From assembly GCA_023487035.1 (NCBI GenBank), contig JAMDEN010000162.1, positions 1 through 40,137 of the forward strand: a DNA stretch of 40,137 nucleotides, given 5' to 3'. Position numbers and translations under genes: made by a program. The stretch is from Actinomycetota bacterium. Lineage in GTDB: Bacteria; Actinomycetota; Humimicrobiia; Humimicrobiales; Humimicrobiaceae. The notes below the pieces were generated by a model, which worked only from the letters and a program-made list of their open reading frames with translations, ran no database searches and was not told the origin of the DNA. Positions 17,445 through 27,919 of this stretch are shown in pieces (within the stretch, counting starts at the first letter, position 1; the number at the start of each line of letters is the position of its first letter).

Positions 17445-18359
17445 ATGGCGAGACGTTCAAATGAAAATTCAAGTACATTAATTCAATATAGAGCATTACA
17501 GGATCAATCGATACTTAGAATGTTTATATTGCCAACAATTATTTTGTTGATAGTAATTAATGTTTTTCCATTATTCTATTCACTTATTTTAAGTTTTTCG
17601 AATTTTACAGCAAAGTTTCCTCTTGTTTGGGGTAAAAATCCGAGATTTTTAGGAATAGAAAATTATATACGTTTAATTAATGATCCAGATATATGGCATA
17701 GATTTGTAACTACTGCAAAATATGTAGTTTTATCTGTTGGCGGGGAAATGATTTTAGGTTTTGCTTTTGCTCTTCTTTTGCAAATAAAATTTAAAGGAAG
17801 AGAAATAATTACTACTTTACTTGTATTACCAATGACCATGTCTCCGGTAATCGTTGGACTTATGTGGAAATTATTTTATGACCCTAACTGGGGTATGTTT
17901 AATTATTTATTAGGTTTAGGGAAAATAGACTGGGCTACTGATTTAAAATATAATTTGTATGCTTCAGCTATAGCGGATATATGGATGTGGACTCCTTTTG
18001 TTATGCTCCTTGCTTTAGCAGGACTGGGAGCAGTTCCTCAATATTTATATGAAGCTGCAGAAGTTGATAGAGCCTCATGGTGGTATAAATTTTCAAGAAT
18101 AACACTGCCAATGGTTTGGCCTTTACTTCTGATTGCTCTTATATTTAGAACTATGGAAGCATTTAAAGTATTTGATGTAACTATGGGTATATCAGGAAGA
18201 GGTGCCTCTGCACCTGCATTATTATCTATATCATTATATGACACAGCTTTTGTAACTTGGAAAACAGGTATTGGTTCTGCTTTAGGATATATAGTTTTGA
18301 TAATTATCATAGCAATTACTAATATTTTCGTTAAATATTTAAATAAAGCTAAGCAATAA
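17445..18359 (+). CDS. ABC sugar transporter permease (MalF type)
   Basis: 304 aa, six-TM profile, EAAEVDRASWWYKFSRITLPMVWP EAA loop. Confidence 0.93.
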   Translation: MARRSNENSSTLIQYRALQDQSILRMFILPTIILLIVINVFPLFYSLILSFSNFTAKFPLVWGKNPRFLGIENYIRLINDPDIWHRFVTTAKYVVLSVGGEMILGFAFALLLQIKFKGREIITTLLVLPMTMSPVIVGLMWKLFYDPNWGMFNYLLGLGKIDWATDLKYNLYASAIADIWMWTPFVMLLALAGLGAVPQYLYEAAEVDRASWWYKFSRITLPMVWPLLLIALIFRTMEAFKVFDVTMGISGRGASAPALLSISLYDTAFVTWKTGIGSALGYIVLIIIIAITNIFVKYLNKAKQ

Positions 18360-18386
18360 AGATTTTAATTTTTGAAAGGATATTTT

Positions 18387-19334
18387 ATGGCAGCAGTAAA
18401 TAAAAGACGGGTTAGCATAGGAAGGATTATAGTAATAATCCTTATATGTGTAATTACTTTTGTGTATCTTGTGCCATTTCTTTTTGTAATAGACACTTCT
18501 TTAAAACCATGGAATGTTATAAAAGATTGGCCACCTAAAATTATTTTTAAACCAACAATTGCTCCTTATATAAGAATTTTTACAGCAAGAACTGTTTATC
18601 CTGCAAACAATAAACCTACAGAAGCTGAAATTGCAAAAATGAAGTGGTATGAAAAATTAACTTATAAGGAAAGTGGAGAGCAAATTGTAAGAGTAGGTGA
18701 TTTACCAAAGCGTTATTTAAACAGCTTGATAATTACTTTAGCAAGCGTTGCATTAACAATAATAATGGCTACATTTGCCGCGTATGGGTTTTCAAGATTT
18801 AAAATTCGTGGCAAAGATGATCTGATGTTTTTTATTTTAAGTACAAGAATGTTGCCTCCGGTTATTGTTTTAATTCCAGTTTTTTTAATGTTCAGGAAGC
18901 TTGCTTTAACAGATACTCATATAGGATTAATTCTGTTATATACTGCTTTTAATTTGTCATTTGCTGTATGGGTATTAAAGGGGTTTATCGATGAAATTCC
19001 TATTGAGTATGAAGAAGCGGCAATGGTAGATGGTTATACAAGATTTCAGGTATTTAGAAAAATTGTTGTTCCTCAAGCTATGACTGGAATAGCAGCTACT
19101 GCAGTATTTTGCTTTATTTTTGCATGGAATGAATATGCTTTTGCATTTATTCTTACAAAAAGTATTGCGCAAACTGTTCCGGCATGGCTTCCTTATCAAA
19201 TGGGAGTTTTAGGTTATGACTGGGGAGCAGCTGCAGCAGGTTCTGTATTGTTTATTATCCCTGCTTTAATTTTTACAATTTTTTTAAGAAAAAATCTTGT
19301 TCGTGGAATAACTTTTGGTGCAATAAGAAAATAG
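18387..19334 (+). CDS. ABC sugar transporter permease (MalG type)
   Basis: EEAAMVDGYTRFQVFRKIVVPQAMTGI EAA loop; GAAAGGA SD supports ATG 18387 (MAAVNKRR) rather than TTG 18372. Confidence 0.92.
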   Translation: MAAVNKRRVSIGRIIVIILICVITFVYLVPFLFVIDTSLKPWNVIKDWPPKIIFKPTIAPYIRIFTARTVYPANNKPTEAEIAKMKWYEKLTYKESGEQIVRVGDLPKRYLNSLIITLASVALTIIMATFAAYGFSRFKIRGKDDLMFFILSTRMLPPVIVLIPVFLMFRKLALTDTHIGLILLYTAFNLSFAVWVLKGFIDEIPIEYEEAAMVDGYTRFQVFRKIVVPQAMTGIAATAVFCFIFAWNEYAFAFILTKSIAQTVPAWLPYQMGVLGYDWGAAAAGSVLFIIPALIFTIFLRKNLVRGITFGAIRK

Positions 19335-19343
19335 GAGAAAAAT

Positions 19344-19583
19344 ATGAAGCCTTTTCCATTTATTTCTTTGGTAGTTGCTGTAATTGTTTGTTTAATATTA
19401 GGCCTTGCAATGTGGCGGGCTAAAAAATTTAAAAAAGCTTATCTGGAACCAATATTTATGTGGGTAATGCTGTTTGGTATCTTTGCTTTATGCCAACCGC
19501 TTTTAAAACCCTTATTTCAATATGGTTTTCCAATATTGCTTACAGGAGTAGCTGGTTATATGGTTGCATCTCATATTAAATAA
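19344..19583 (+). CDS. Small membrane protein (79 aa) co-encoded with ABC permeases
   Basis: MKPFPFISLVVAVIVCLILGLAMWRAKKF...; 2-3 hydrophobic segments; starts 9 nt after the permease stop with GGAG SD. Confidence 0.75.
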   Translation: MKPFPFISLVVAVIVCLILGLAMWRAKKFKKAYLEPIFMWVMLFGIFALCQPLLKPLFQYGFPILLTGVAGYMVASHIK

Positions 19584-19864
19584 TTAATATTAAGAAATGC
19601 TAAATAATATTAAAGAGAATTACAGTTAGTCAAAGAAAAGAAAATATAAAAAGTTTAATTTTTTTAAGTGTTTAAATTTTTAAATTTAGTTAAGAAATTT
19701 AGTTTAAAGTTTAGTTTGACAATTTAAAGTATTGTTTAGAAGTTTTAGAAAAAATTTTATTAATTTGTTTTATTTTATAATTTTATATTTTCAAATCTAA
19801 ATTACAAATCTGAATTAATAAAATAAAATTTTTAAAAAAAGTTTAATTTATCAGGAGGATAATT

Positions 19865-20827
19865 ATGAAATTAGGAGTTATGGCAAATGTATTTATGGAT
19901 AAATCCTGGGAAGATGCCTGCAGGCTTGCAAAAGAAGCAGGGCTTTCTGCAATAGAACCAGGTACAGGTGGTTTTGTTGGTAAAGCACATTGTAATCCTC
20001 AGGAATTATTAAAAGATAAAGATGCTATAAAAAAATGGGTTGCAGTTGCAGAGAAAAATGGTCTGGAGATTTCCGGATTTGCTTGTCACGGAAACATGCT
20101 TCATCCTGATAAAAAAGTAGCTGATGCGCATATTGCTGATTTTGAAGCAACTGTTGAACTTGCTTCAATTACAGGAGTAAAAGCGATAAATGGATTTGCA
20201 GGTTGTCCCGGTGCAAGTGAGGATGCAAAAGATCCTAACTGGATAACATGCCCATGGCCTCCATATTTCGGAGATGCTGTAAAATGGCAGTGGGAAAAGA
20301 AAGTTATTCCATTCTGGAAAGAAATGGCAAAGAAATTAAAAAAAGCAAAAGTATGTGTTGCTCTTGAGATGCATCCTGGTGATACTGTTTATAATACAGA
20401 AGCTCTTTTAATGCTGCGTGAGGCTGTCGGGGAAGAAATTTGTTGTAATTTTGACCCGAGCCATCTTTTCTGGCAGGGAATGGATCCGCTTGTAAGCATT
20501 AAAAGATTAGGAAATGCAATAATTCACGTTCATGCAAAGGACAGCAAAATTGATCAGCAGGTTGTTGAATTTAGAGGTGTTAATGACTGGAAGCATTATA
20601 GTGAAATTGCAAAAAGAGCATGGACTTTCAGAACTGTCGGTTATGGGCACAGCTATGAATTCTGGAACAGCTTTGTATCCACTTTAAGGCAAATTGGTTA
20701 TGACGGTGTTATAAGTATTGAGCACGAAGATCCGCTAATGTCTGCAAATGAAGGTTTATATAAAGCAATCAGTTTTCTTAAGGGTGTTTTACTTTATGAA
20801 TCTGTTGGAGAAATGTGGTGGGCTTAA
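19865..20827 (+). CDS. Xylose-isomerase-like TIM-barrel sugar isomerase/epimerase
   Basis: GLSAIEPGTGGF, VALEMHPGD, CNFDPSHLFWQGMDP, IHVHAKDSK, VISIEHEDP. Confidence 0.85.
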   Translation: MKLGVMANVFMDKSWEDACRLAKEAGLSAIEPGTGGFVGKAHCNPQELLKDKDAIKKWVAVAEKNGLEISGFACHGNMLHPDKKVADAHIADFEATVELASITGVKAINGFAGCPGASEDAKDPNWITCPWPPYFGDAVKWQWEKKVIPFWKEMAKKLKKAKVCVALEMHPGDTVYNTEALLMLREAVGEEICCNFDPSHLFWQGMDPLVSIKRLGNAIIHVHAKDSKIDQQVVEFRGVNDWKHYSEIAKRAWTFRTVGYGHSYEFWNSFVSTLRQIGYDGVISIEHEDPLMSANEGLYKAISFLKGVLLYESVGEMWWA

Positions 20828-20938
20828 AAATATGATGAGTTTGATATAAATAGCTTTTTATTAAAAAATACAAAGTAGAATAATTAATTTTTTTTAAAAT
20901 TAATAATTTACTAATATTTAAGACAAGTGAGGTAAATT

Positions 20939-22144
20939 ATGGCAGAAGAAAAAAAAGTTGGATTTGTTGCCATGGCTTCTGATAAAAAGACAGTTGGCGA
21001 AATTCCTGAGATTGGCATTGGCATGATCGGACATGCTTTTATGGGAAAAGCACATTCAAATGGCTGGAAGCAAATGCCCTATATTTTCTGGCCACCAGCA
21101 GCTATTCCTGAGCTTGTAAAAATTTGCGGGGTTCCGGAATCAGAAGTTGCTGAAGCTGCAAGAAGATATGGTTATATGGAATATACGACAAACTGGAAAG
21201 ATATTATAAATGATGACAGAATTAAAATAGTAGATAACGGGACTCCCAATAGTCTTCATGCAGAACCGTCCATTGAAGCTGCTAAAGCAGGTAAGCATAT
21301 TATTTGCGAAAAACCTCTTGCAAGAAACTCAGCAGAAGCTAAGGAAATGAGAGACGCTGTAAGAAAGTACAAAGTTAAAAATATATGTGATTTTAATTAT
21401 CGGATGGTTCCGGCTATAGTACTGGCTAAAAATTTAATTAAAGACGGAAAGCTTGGAAAAATTTATCATTTTAGAGCAAGATATCTGCAGGAATGGATAA
21501 TGGATCCAAATTTCCCGATGGTTTGGAGATTAAAAAAATCCCTGTCCGGAAGTGGTGCGATGGGAGATTTAGGAGCACATATAATTGATCTTGGAAGATT
21601 TTTATGCGGTGAATTTAAATCTGTTATGTCTGTAACCAGAACATTTATTAATGAAAGATATGACCAGTCAACAAAGAAAAAAGAAAAAGTAGATGTTGAT
21701 GATGCTTTTGCATCAGTAGTTGAATTTGAAAATGGTGCAATCGGGACAATTGAAGCTTCAAGATTTGCAGCAGGAAGAAAAAATTCAAATGTTATTGAAA
21801 TTAATGGTGAAAAAGGTAGCATTTGGTGGGACCTTGAAAACATGAATAATCTTTATGTTTACTGGGTAGATGAACAGCCTGCTGATACCAGAGGATTTCA
21901 TTGTATAAATGTTACTGAGTCTTATCATCCTTATTATGAATCCTGGTGGCCTCATGGTCATATTATTGGATGGGAAAATACTTTTGTTCATACAGCATAT
22001 AATATGATAAATGCCGTTACACAAGACAAGCCTCTTGAACCTTATGTAGCTACATTTGAAGACGGTTACAGAAATGCTGTCATTTGTGATGCAATGCTAA
22101 AATCTGCAGAAACCGGTAAAAAGGAACTTTGTATTTTTGAATAA
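20939..22144 (+). CDS. Gfo/Idh/MocA-family oxidoreductase
   Basis: IGIGMIGHAFMGKAHSNGW, GKHIICEKPLARN (intact EKP), GAMGDLGAHIIDLGRF. Confidence 0.9.
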   Translation: MAEEKKVGFVAMASDKKTVGEIPEIGIGMIGHAFMGKAHSNGWKQMPYIFWPPAAIPELVKICGVPESEVAEAARRYGYMEYTTNWKDIINDDRIKIVDNGTPNSLHAEPSIEAAKAGKHIICEKPLARNSAEAKEMRDAVRKYKVKNICDFNYRMVPAIVLAKNLIKDGKLGKIYHFRARYLQEWIMDPNFPMVWRLKKSLSGSGAMGDLGAHIIDLGRFLCGEFKSVMSVTRTFINERYDQSTKKKEKVDVDDAFASVVEFENGAIGTIEASRFAAGRKNSNVIEINGEKGSIWWDLENMNNLYVYWVDEQPADTRGFHCINVTESYHPYYESWWPHGHIIGWENTFVHTAYNMINAVTQDKPLEPYVATFEDGYRNAVICDAMLKSAETGKKELCIFE

Positions 22145-22290
22145 TATATAATTTAAATGAATAGCATAAATTAATAAATAGCATAAATTAAAATTATACT
22201 AGTTATTATATCTGTAATGTATTTTAGCAGGACGGTTAAGTTTTATTTATTTTATTAACAGGATAATACAATGATTATCGGAGGCTATAA

Positions 22291-23142
22291 ATGAAATTTG
22301 GAATAAATACATTATTATTTACAGGAACTTATACAGATGAGCATGTAAAAAGCCTGACAAAAAAATTTAGCGATTTGGGTTTTGATGGTGTGGAAATTGC
22401 ACTTGAAAAAAAAGGAGACCTTGATTACAAAAAAACACTGAAAATTTTTAAGGAAAATGGACTGGTTTGCTCTTCAATTTGTGGATTATTCGGGGAAGAT
22501 AGAGATATCAGGGGTCCAAAAAAAGAATATATCGAGGGTGGTTTTGCTTATATCAAAGATTGCCTTGAAGCATGTGTTGAGCTTGACTGTAATTTACTTG
22601 TCGGGCCTGTTTATTCAGCTGTAGGTCGTGCAAACCTGGTACCTGAAGAGGAAAGAAAAGTTCAATGGAATACTGTTGTTGAAAATTTAGGAAAAGTCTG
22701 CCAGTGGGCTGAAAAATATGGCGTATATGTAGCTATCGAGCCTTTAAACAGGTTTGAGACTGACTTTATAAATATATGTAAAGATGCCATAAGAATGATA
22801 AATGATGTTGGAAGCAAAATGTTAAAAATTCATCTTGATGCTTTCCATATGAGTATTGAAGAAAAAAATTCAGCTATGGCAATTTTAGACGCCGGTGATT
22901 TGCTTTACATGTTCCATGCAAGTGAAAATGATAGAGGAGCAGCAGGTACAGGCCAGGTTCACTGGAAATCCATTGCAGATGCTCTTAGAAGGATTAATTA
23001 TGATAAATGGGTAGTTATTGAATCCTTTACTCCTGAAAATAAGGTTATTGCAAAAGCTGCTTCTATATGGAGACAAACTGAAAAAAGTGATTTTGCTCTT
23101 GCTGAAAAGAGTTTGAAGTTTTTAAAAGGAATTTTAAGTTAA
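22291..23142 (+). CDS. D-tagatose 3-epimerase-like TIM-barrel epimerase
   Basis: VAIEPLNRFETDFINICKDAIRMI, IHLDAFHMSIEEKN, FHASENDRGAAGTGQVHW, VVIESFTP. Confidence 0.85.
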   Translation: MKFGINTLLFTGTYTDEHVKSLTKKFSDLGFDGVEIALEKKGDLDYKKTLKIFKENGLVCSSICGLFGEDRDIRGPKKEYIEGGFAYIKDCLEACVELDCNLLVGPVYSAVGRANLVPEEERKVQWNTVVENLGKVCQWAEKYGVYVAIEPLNRFETDFINICKDAIRMINDVGSKMLKIHLDAFHMSIEEKNSAMAILDAGDLLYMFHASENDRGAAGTGQVHWKSIADALRRINYDKWVVIESFTPENKVIAKAASIWRQTEKSDFALAEKSLKFLKGILS

Positions 23143-23168
23143 TTAAGAGAAGTAGTATTCTTAATTAA
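23139..23168. other. 10-bp perfect inverted repeat across the stop codon
   Basis: TTAATTAAGA - N10 - TCTTAATTAA; stop TAA 23140-23142 lies in the left arm. Confidence 0.55.
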
Positions 23169-23206
23169 AATATTTGTATTAAAAGAATAGATTGGAGATT
23201 TAATAG

Positions 23207-24310
23207 ATGGCAGAAATAGTTTTAAAAAACATAATTAAGAGATTTGCCAGTTTAATTGCTGTCAATAATTTAAACCTGGAAATAAAAAATAAGGAGTTTG
23301 TTGTTTTACTTGGTCCTTCAGGTTGTGGTAAAACTACTACTTTAAGAATGATTTCTGGTCTGGAACTGCCGGATGAAGGTAAGATTTTACTGGATGGTGA
23401 AGATGTAACTTTTAAAAGAGCTTCACAAAGAGATATTGCTTTTGTATTTCAACTTTATGCACTTTATCCTCAAATGACTGTTTACGGGAATATGTCTTTT
23501 CCATTAAGGGCACAAGGTTATCCTAAAGCAAAAATTGATGAGGAAGTTAACAGAGCAGCAGAATTATTAAAAATAAAGCATATCTTAAATAAAAAACCAA
23601 GAGAACTCGCTGGTGGAGATATGCAAAGAGTTGCTTTAGGACGTGCACTTGTAAGAAGGCCTAAGGTCTTTCTTCTTGATGAACCAATAGGAACTCTTGA
23701 TGCAAAATTCAGGGAAGAAATGCGTACTGAATTAAAGAGACTTCATGTTGATGTTGGTGCAACTACAGTTTATGTTACTCATGACCAGATAGAAGCAATG
23801 TCAATGGGTGATAAAGTAGTTGTAATGAATAAGGGAATATTACAACAAGTAGATACACCACAAGATATTTATCGTTATCCAAAAAATTTATTTGTAGCTA
23901 AATTTATCGGCAGTCCCGGAATGAACTTCATAGAGTGTATTCCTTTTAAAGATGGAAATGGTAAAGTATCTTTAAAAATTAATGCAGTTGAGAAGCCATT
24001 ATCAATACCTGAAAAATTACAAAAAATACTTATTGATAAGGGAAAGATTGATAAACAAATAATATTTGGTGTAAGACCTGAAGATATATATATTGAATTT
24101 AAAGAAATGGATAATTATTTAAAGTCAAAAGTTTTTATAACTGAGACTTTAGGTTCATATAATATAATTGATATTAAATTAGGCAAAGACACATTAAGAG
24201 TAAGAACTCTTCCAACTGTTACACCTGATATAAATACGGAAGCTTATATTGGTTTTGATATGGATAGAGTTTCATTATTTGATAAAGAAACTGAAAATTC
24301 GATAATGTAA
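23207..24310 (+). CDS. MalK/UgpC-type ABC ATPase (degenerate signature LAGGD)
   Basis: GPSGCGKTTTLR Walker A, ELAGGDMQRVALGRALVRRPKVFLLDEPIGTLDAKFREEMR, THDQIEAM. Confidence 0.92.
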   Translation: MAEIVLKNIIKRFASLIAVNNLNLEIKNKEFVVLLGPSGCGKTTTLRMISGLELPDEGKILLDGEDVTFKRASQRDIAFVFQLYALYPQMTVYGNMSFPLRAQGYPKAKIDEEVNRAAELLKIKHILNKKPRELAGGDMQRVALGRALVRRPKVFLLDEPIGTLDAKFREEMRTELKRLHVDVGATTVYVTHDQIEAMSMGDKVVVMNKGILQQVDTPQDIYRYPKNLFVAKFIGSPGMNFIECIPFKDGNGKVSLKINAVEKPLSIPEKLQKILIDKGKIDKQIIFGVRPEDIYIEFKEMDNYLKSKVFITETLGSYNIIDIKLGKDTLRVRTLPTVTPDINTEAYIGFDMDRVSLFDKETENSIM

Positions 24311-24334
24311 TATAAAAAGTTAGGGGATAATTAT

Positions 24335-25438
24335 ATGGCTGAAATAAAATTAGTTTCATTAAAAAAGTCATTCGGAGATGTAACCGCAGTAAATGAAATT
24401 GATATTGATGTAAAAGATAAAGAATTTTTTGTTCTTTTGGGTCCGACTGGGGCAGGTAAAACAACAACATTAAGACTTATTGCAGGTCTGGAAAAACCTG
24501 ATCAGGGAGATATTTATTTTGATCATGAAAAGGTGAATGATTTAGGGCCGGCAATTAGAGATGTAGCATTTGTTTTCCAGTATTATACACTTTATCCGCA
24601 TTATACTGTAAGGCAAAATCTTGAATTTCCACTTAAATCAAATTTAAGAAAAACACCTCAGGATGTAATTAATAAAAAAATTGAGGAAGTGGCAAAGATT
24701 TTACATGTTGAGCATCTGTTTGACCGACAGACAGTAAATCTTAGTGGTGGTGAGATGCAGAGAATAGCAATAGGCAGGGCTATTGTTAGAACTCCTAAGG
24801 TATTTTTAATGGATGAACCTTTATCCAACCTTGATGCAAAGCTTAGAGAAGAAATGAGAGCTGAGCTCGCAAGACTTCATTTGGATTTAGGTGAAACTTT
24901 CTTTTATGTTACTCATGATCAGATTGAAGCTATGACAATGGGTGATAGAATCGGAGTTTTAAATGAGGGGAATTTACTTCAAACAGGAACTCCAGATGAA
25001 ATTTATAATAAGCCTATAAATACCTTTGTTGCACGATTTGTTGGCAGCCCTATGATAAATCTTCTTGATGCTGAAATTGAAGGCCAAAAACTTATAATTG
25101 GTAAGAGGGACAGGGCAATGGAATGCACTTTAAATGATTACCAGTGTAAGCTTGTCGGGAATGCGAAGAGTAAAAGTGTAATTTTAGGAATCAGACCTGA
25201 AGACATTATTGTCAGCAAGGAAAAACAGGGAAATAATTCATTTGAGTGCACTATTTACTTTAAACAAAGTATGGGTGTTGAAGATATTTTAAACTTAAAG
25301 GTTACAGACGAGCTCATATTTAAAGCAGTTGCTCCTACAAAATTTATGGCAAATGTTGGAGACAGAATTTTTGCAAACTTTAAAATGGACAGATCACATA
25401 TTTTTGATTATGAAAGTGGCAAAAGGCTTGAGCTTTAA
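24335..25438 (+). CDS. MalK/UgpC-type ABC ATPase (canonical LSGGE)
   Basis: GPTGAGKTTTLR, NLSGGEMQRIAIGRAIVRTPKVFLMDEPLSNLDAKLREEMR, THDQIEAM. Confidence 0.93.
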   Translation: MAEIKLVSLKKSFGDVTAVNEIDIDVKDKEFFVLLGPTGAGKTTTLRLIAGLEKPDQGDIYFDHEKVNDLGPAIRDVAFVFQYYTLYPHYTVRQNLEFPLKSNLRKTPQDVINKKIEEVAKILHVEHLFDRQTVNLSGGEMQRIAIGRAIVRTPKVFLMDEPLSNLDAKLREEMRAELARLHLDLGETFFYVTHDQIEAMTMGDRIGVLNEGNLLQTGTPDEIYNKPINTFVARFVGSPMINLLDAEIEGQKLIIGKRDRAMECTLNDYQCKLVGNAKSKSVILGIRPEDIIVSKEKQGNNSFECTIYFKQSMGVEDILNLKVTDELIFKAVAPTKFMANVGDRIFANFKMDRSHIFDYESGKRLEL

Positions 25439-25448
25439 TAGCTTTGAT
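25431..25448. repeat. 9-bp tandem duplication spanning a stop codon
   Basis: AGCTTTAAT / AGCTTTGAT; stop TAA 25436-25438. Confidence 0.5.
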
Positions 25449-25513
25449 AAATAAATAATTATTTACCTTGTTTATTTAGCATTTATAAATTTTGTAGAAT
25501 TCTGGAGGATGTT

Positions 25514-26713
25514 ATGACTGATATTAGAGAAATTGTTGAGAAGGCTCTTGAAAAAGGCAATGGTATTTTAAATTTAAAACCGGCATGGGTTGCAAGAGAT
25601 TTTTTGCCGCCTGGAAGAAGACTTGGCCTTCCTGAAAAAGATTATGATGTGGGGGAAAGAGGTTTTATTTGTGAAAGATGGCTAGCTTCAGTAACAAAAG
25701 CTGATAATGCAACAGGTCCTGAAGATGAAGGCTTAAGTTATCTTGCAAATATTGATTCAAAACAGGAAGTTACTTTAAAATCAGCTGTTGATGCAGCTGG
25801 TGATTTAATTATGGGTAAGGAGTATTCAAAAACCCATAAGGGACTTGGAAGACTTGCTAAAATTTATGATTTTGGTGCCAGAATTCCTTATCATATACAT
25901 CAGATGGAAAAAGACGCAAAGCTTGTAGGCAGAAATTCAAAAGATGAAGCTTATTATTTTCCTGAAGATGTTGATACGGGTCCTCATCCTGAAACATTTT
26001 TTGGTGTTCATCCATATATTGTTGATGAAAAAAAATATGACATCCTTCTTCCTTATCTTGTTGAATGGAAGGATGATATGATTCTTCAGCATTCAAGAGC
26101 TTATTTAAATGTTCCGGGAGAGGGGTTCTTTTTACCATCAGGTGTACTTCATGCTCCAGGAACAGCGCTAACTATCGAGCTACAGGAAGATAGCGATGTT
26201 TTTGCAATGCTTCAGGCACTTAATGCCGGTAAAATCATTTCAAAGGAACTTTTATTTAAAGATGTAAGAAAAGAAGACAGGGAAAAGCTTGGAGAAAGAG
26301 TAATTTTAAACCAGCTGGACTGGCCTGCAAACGGTGATCCTTTCTTTTACGAGAACCATCACCTGCCAAATATTTTTATAGAAGAAACCAGACAGGATGG
26401 TGGTGTTGAGCACTGGATTTATTACAATACAACAAAATTTTCCGGAAAAAGACTTGTAGTAAAACCAGGACAAAGTTTTACCAGCAAAGAAAATGGTGTT
26501 TACAATATACTGGTCTGGAGGGGTAAGGGAACCTATGACGGACATAAAATAGAAGCAGGAAACTTCCAGTGTGATGAGCTGCTTATTTCTCATGACAGAG
26601 CAGTTAAACCATTAACAGTTAAAAATGAGGGTAAAACTGATTTGCTTATTATAAAGTTTTTTGGTCCTGATATTAATACTGACGTACCAAAAATTAAACC
26701 TTATAAAAGATAA
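25514..26713 (+). CDS. Cupin-fold protein, mannose-6-phosphate-isomerase-like
   Basis: IPYHIHQMEKDAK...DEAYYFPE and FFLPSGVLHAPGTALTIELQEDSDVF; SD GGAGG. Confidence 0.65.
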   Translation: MTDIREIVEKALEKGNGILNLKPAWVARDFLPPGRRLGLPEKDYDVGERGFICERWLASVTKADNATGPEDEGLSYLANIDSKQEVTLKSAVDAAGDLIMGKEYSKTHKGLGRLAKIYDFGARIPYHIHQMEKDAKLVGRNSKDEAYYFPEDVDTGPHPETFFGVHPYIVDEKKYDILLPYLVEWKDDMILQHSRAYLNVPGEGFFLPSGVLHAPGTALTIELQEDSDVFAMLQALNAGKIISKELLFKDVRKEDREKLGERVILNQLDWPANGDPFFYENHHLPNIFIEETRQDGGVEHWIYYNTTKFSGKRLVVKPGQSFTSKENGVYNILVWRGKGTYDGHKIEAGNFQCDELLISHDRAVKPLTVKNEGKTDLLIIKFFGPDINTDVPKIKPYKR

Positions 26714-26722
26714 AAAAGATAA
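26705..26722. repeat. Exact 9-bp tandem duplication AAAAGATAA containing the stop codon
   Basis: AAAAGATAA (26705-26713) / AAAAGATAA (26714-26722). Confidence 0.6.
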
Positions 26723-26860
26723 AAACATATCTTAGCTAAAAATTTAATTTTTATTTTAGCTAATAAATTTTAAATTAAATAGTTTATTTTAAAATTTTTA
26801 AAATTAATATTTTTTTGGATTAATTTTAAGTTTATTAATTAATTTTTAAAAGGAGTAAAA

Positions 26861-27748
26861 ATGGCAAAAAAAACATCAATTGGCGGATGGGCATATATTT
26901 GGGGTGGTTATTCAGAAGCTCCTGTTCCTCTTGAAGATGTTTTAAAAAGAATTTCAGAACTTGGTTTTGATGGCTTTGAGCTTGGTGCATTCCCGCCACA
27001 TCTTCCTTCAAATACAAAAGAAGAAAGAATGAAAGTAAAAAAATTGCTTGAAAAGTATCATCTTGGTCTTTCTGGCGTTGCTGCTCCTTTTCCTTCACCA
27101 GCAACTTCAAGCGAGGAAGATTATATTAAAGCTGTAAAAGGTAATCTTGAATTATGTGTTGATTTAAATATTCCCAAGCTTAGAGTTGATACAGTTGAGC
27201 CTCCAACAGGAATTCCGGGGGGAATGGATTATGAAACATGTTTTAAAAAAGTTGCTTCAGTCTGGAACAAGGCAGCTGATGTTTGTGCTAAAGAAGGAGT
27301 TAAATTAGTTTGGGAATTTGAACCTGGATTTTTATTTAATAAACCAGGTGAAGTAGTTCGAATGGTTTATAAAGTTGATAATCCTAATTTTTCGGTAATG
27401 TTTGATTCCTGTCATGCTTATATGTGTGGCGTTGTAGGAGCAAGACAAATGGGAGAGAAAGAAACACTTCCCAAAGGGGTGGTTCAATTTGCCTACATGC
27501 TTACAGGAAAAATAGGTGCAATTCATTTAATAGATTCAGATGGTACACTTCATGATAATGAAACAAGCACTCATGCTCCTCTCGGAACAGGTAAACTGAA
27601 TTTTGATGAAATTATTCCTGCAATTCTTGATGCAGGATATAAAGATGACTGGTGGCCGATTGATTTATGTTTCTGGCCAAATGCATTGGATGTAACAGCT
27701 GATAATAAAAAATTTGTTGATAATCTTATTAAAAAATACGGTCAGTAA
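26861..27748 (+). CDS. Xylose-isomerase-like TIM-barrel sugar isomerase/epimerase
   Basis: ISELGFDGFELGAFPPH, LVWEFEPGFLFNKPGE, FSVMFDSCHAYMCGV, IGAIHLIDSDGTLHDNETSTHAPLGTGKLNFDEI. Confidence 0.85.
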   Translation: MAKKTSIGGWAYIWGGYSEAPVPLEDVLKRISELGFDGFELGAFPPHLPSNTKEERMKVKKLLEKYHLGLSGVAAPFPSPATSSEEDYIKAVKGNLELCVDLNIPKLRVDTVEPPTGIPGGMDYETCFKKVASVWNKAADVCAKEGVKLVWEFEPGFLFNKPGEVVRMVYKVDNPNFSVMFDSCHAYMCGVVGARQMGEKETLPKGVVQFAYMLTGKIGAIHLIDSDGTLHDNETSTHAPLGTGKLNFDEIIPAILDAGYKDDWWPIDLCFWPNALDVTADNKKFVDNLIKKYGQ

Positions 27749-27777
27749 AACATTGTTAGTATAAAACATTGTTAATA
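27746..27777. repeat. 16-bp tandem duplication beginning at the stop codon (15/16)
   Basis: TAAAACATTGTTAGTA / TAAAACATTGTTAATA. Confidence 0.65.
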
Positions 27778-27919
27778 AAATTAATAACATAAGTATAATA
27801 AAATAAGATTTACTTAATAATAAAAGTAAATAATTAATTAGTATTTTTTGGATTATATTTATATTTATTTATCATAGAAATATTTATTTATAATCTTTTA
27901 AATCTTTAAGGAGGCTAAA

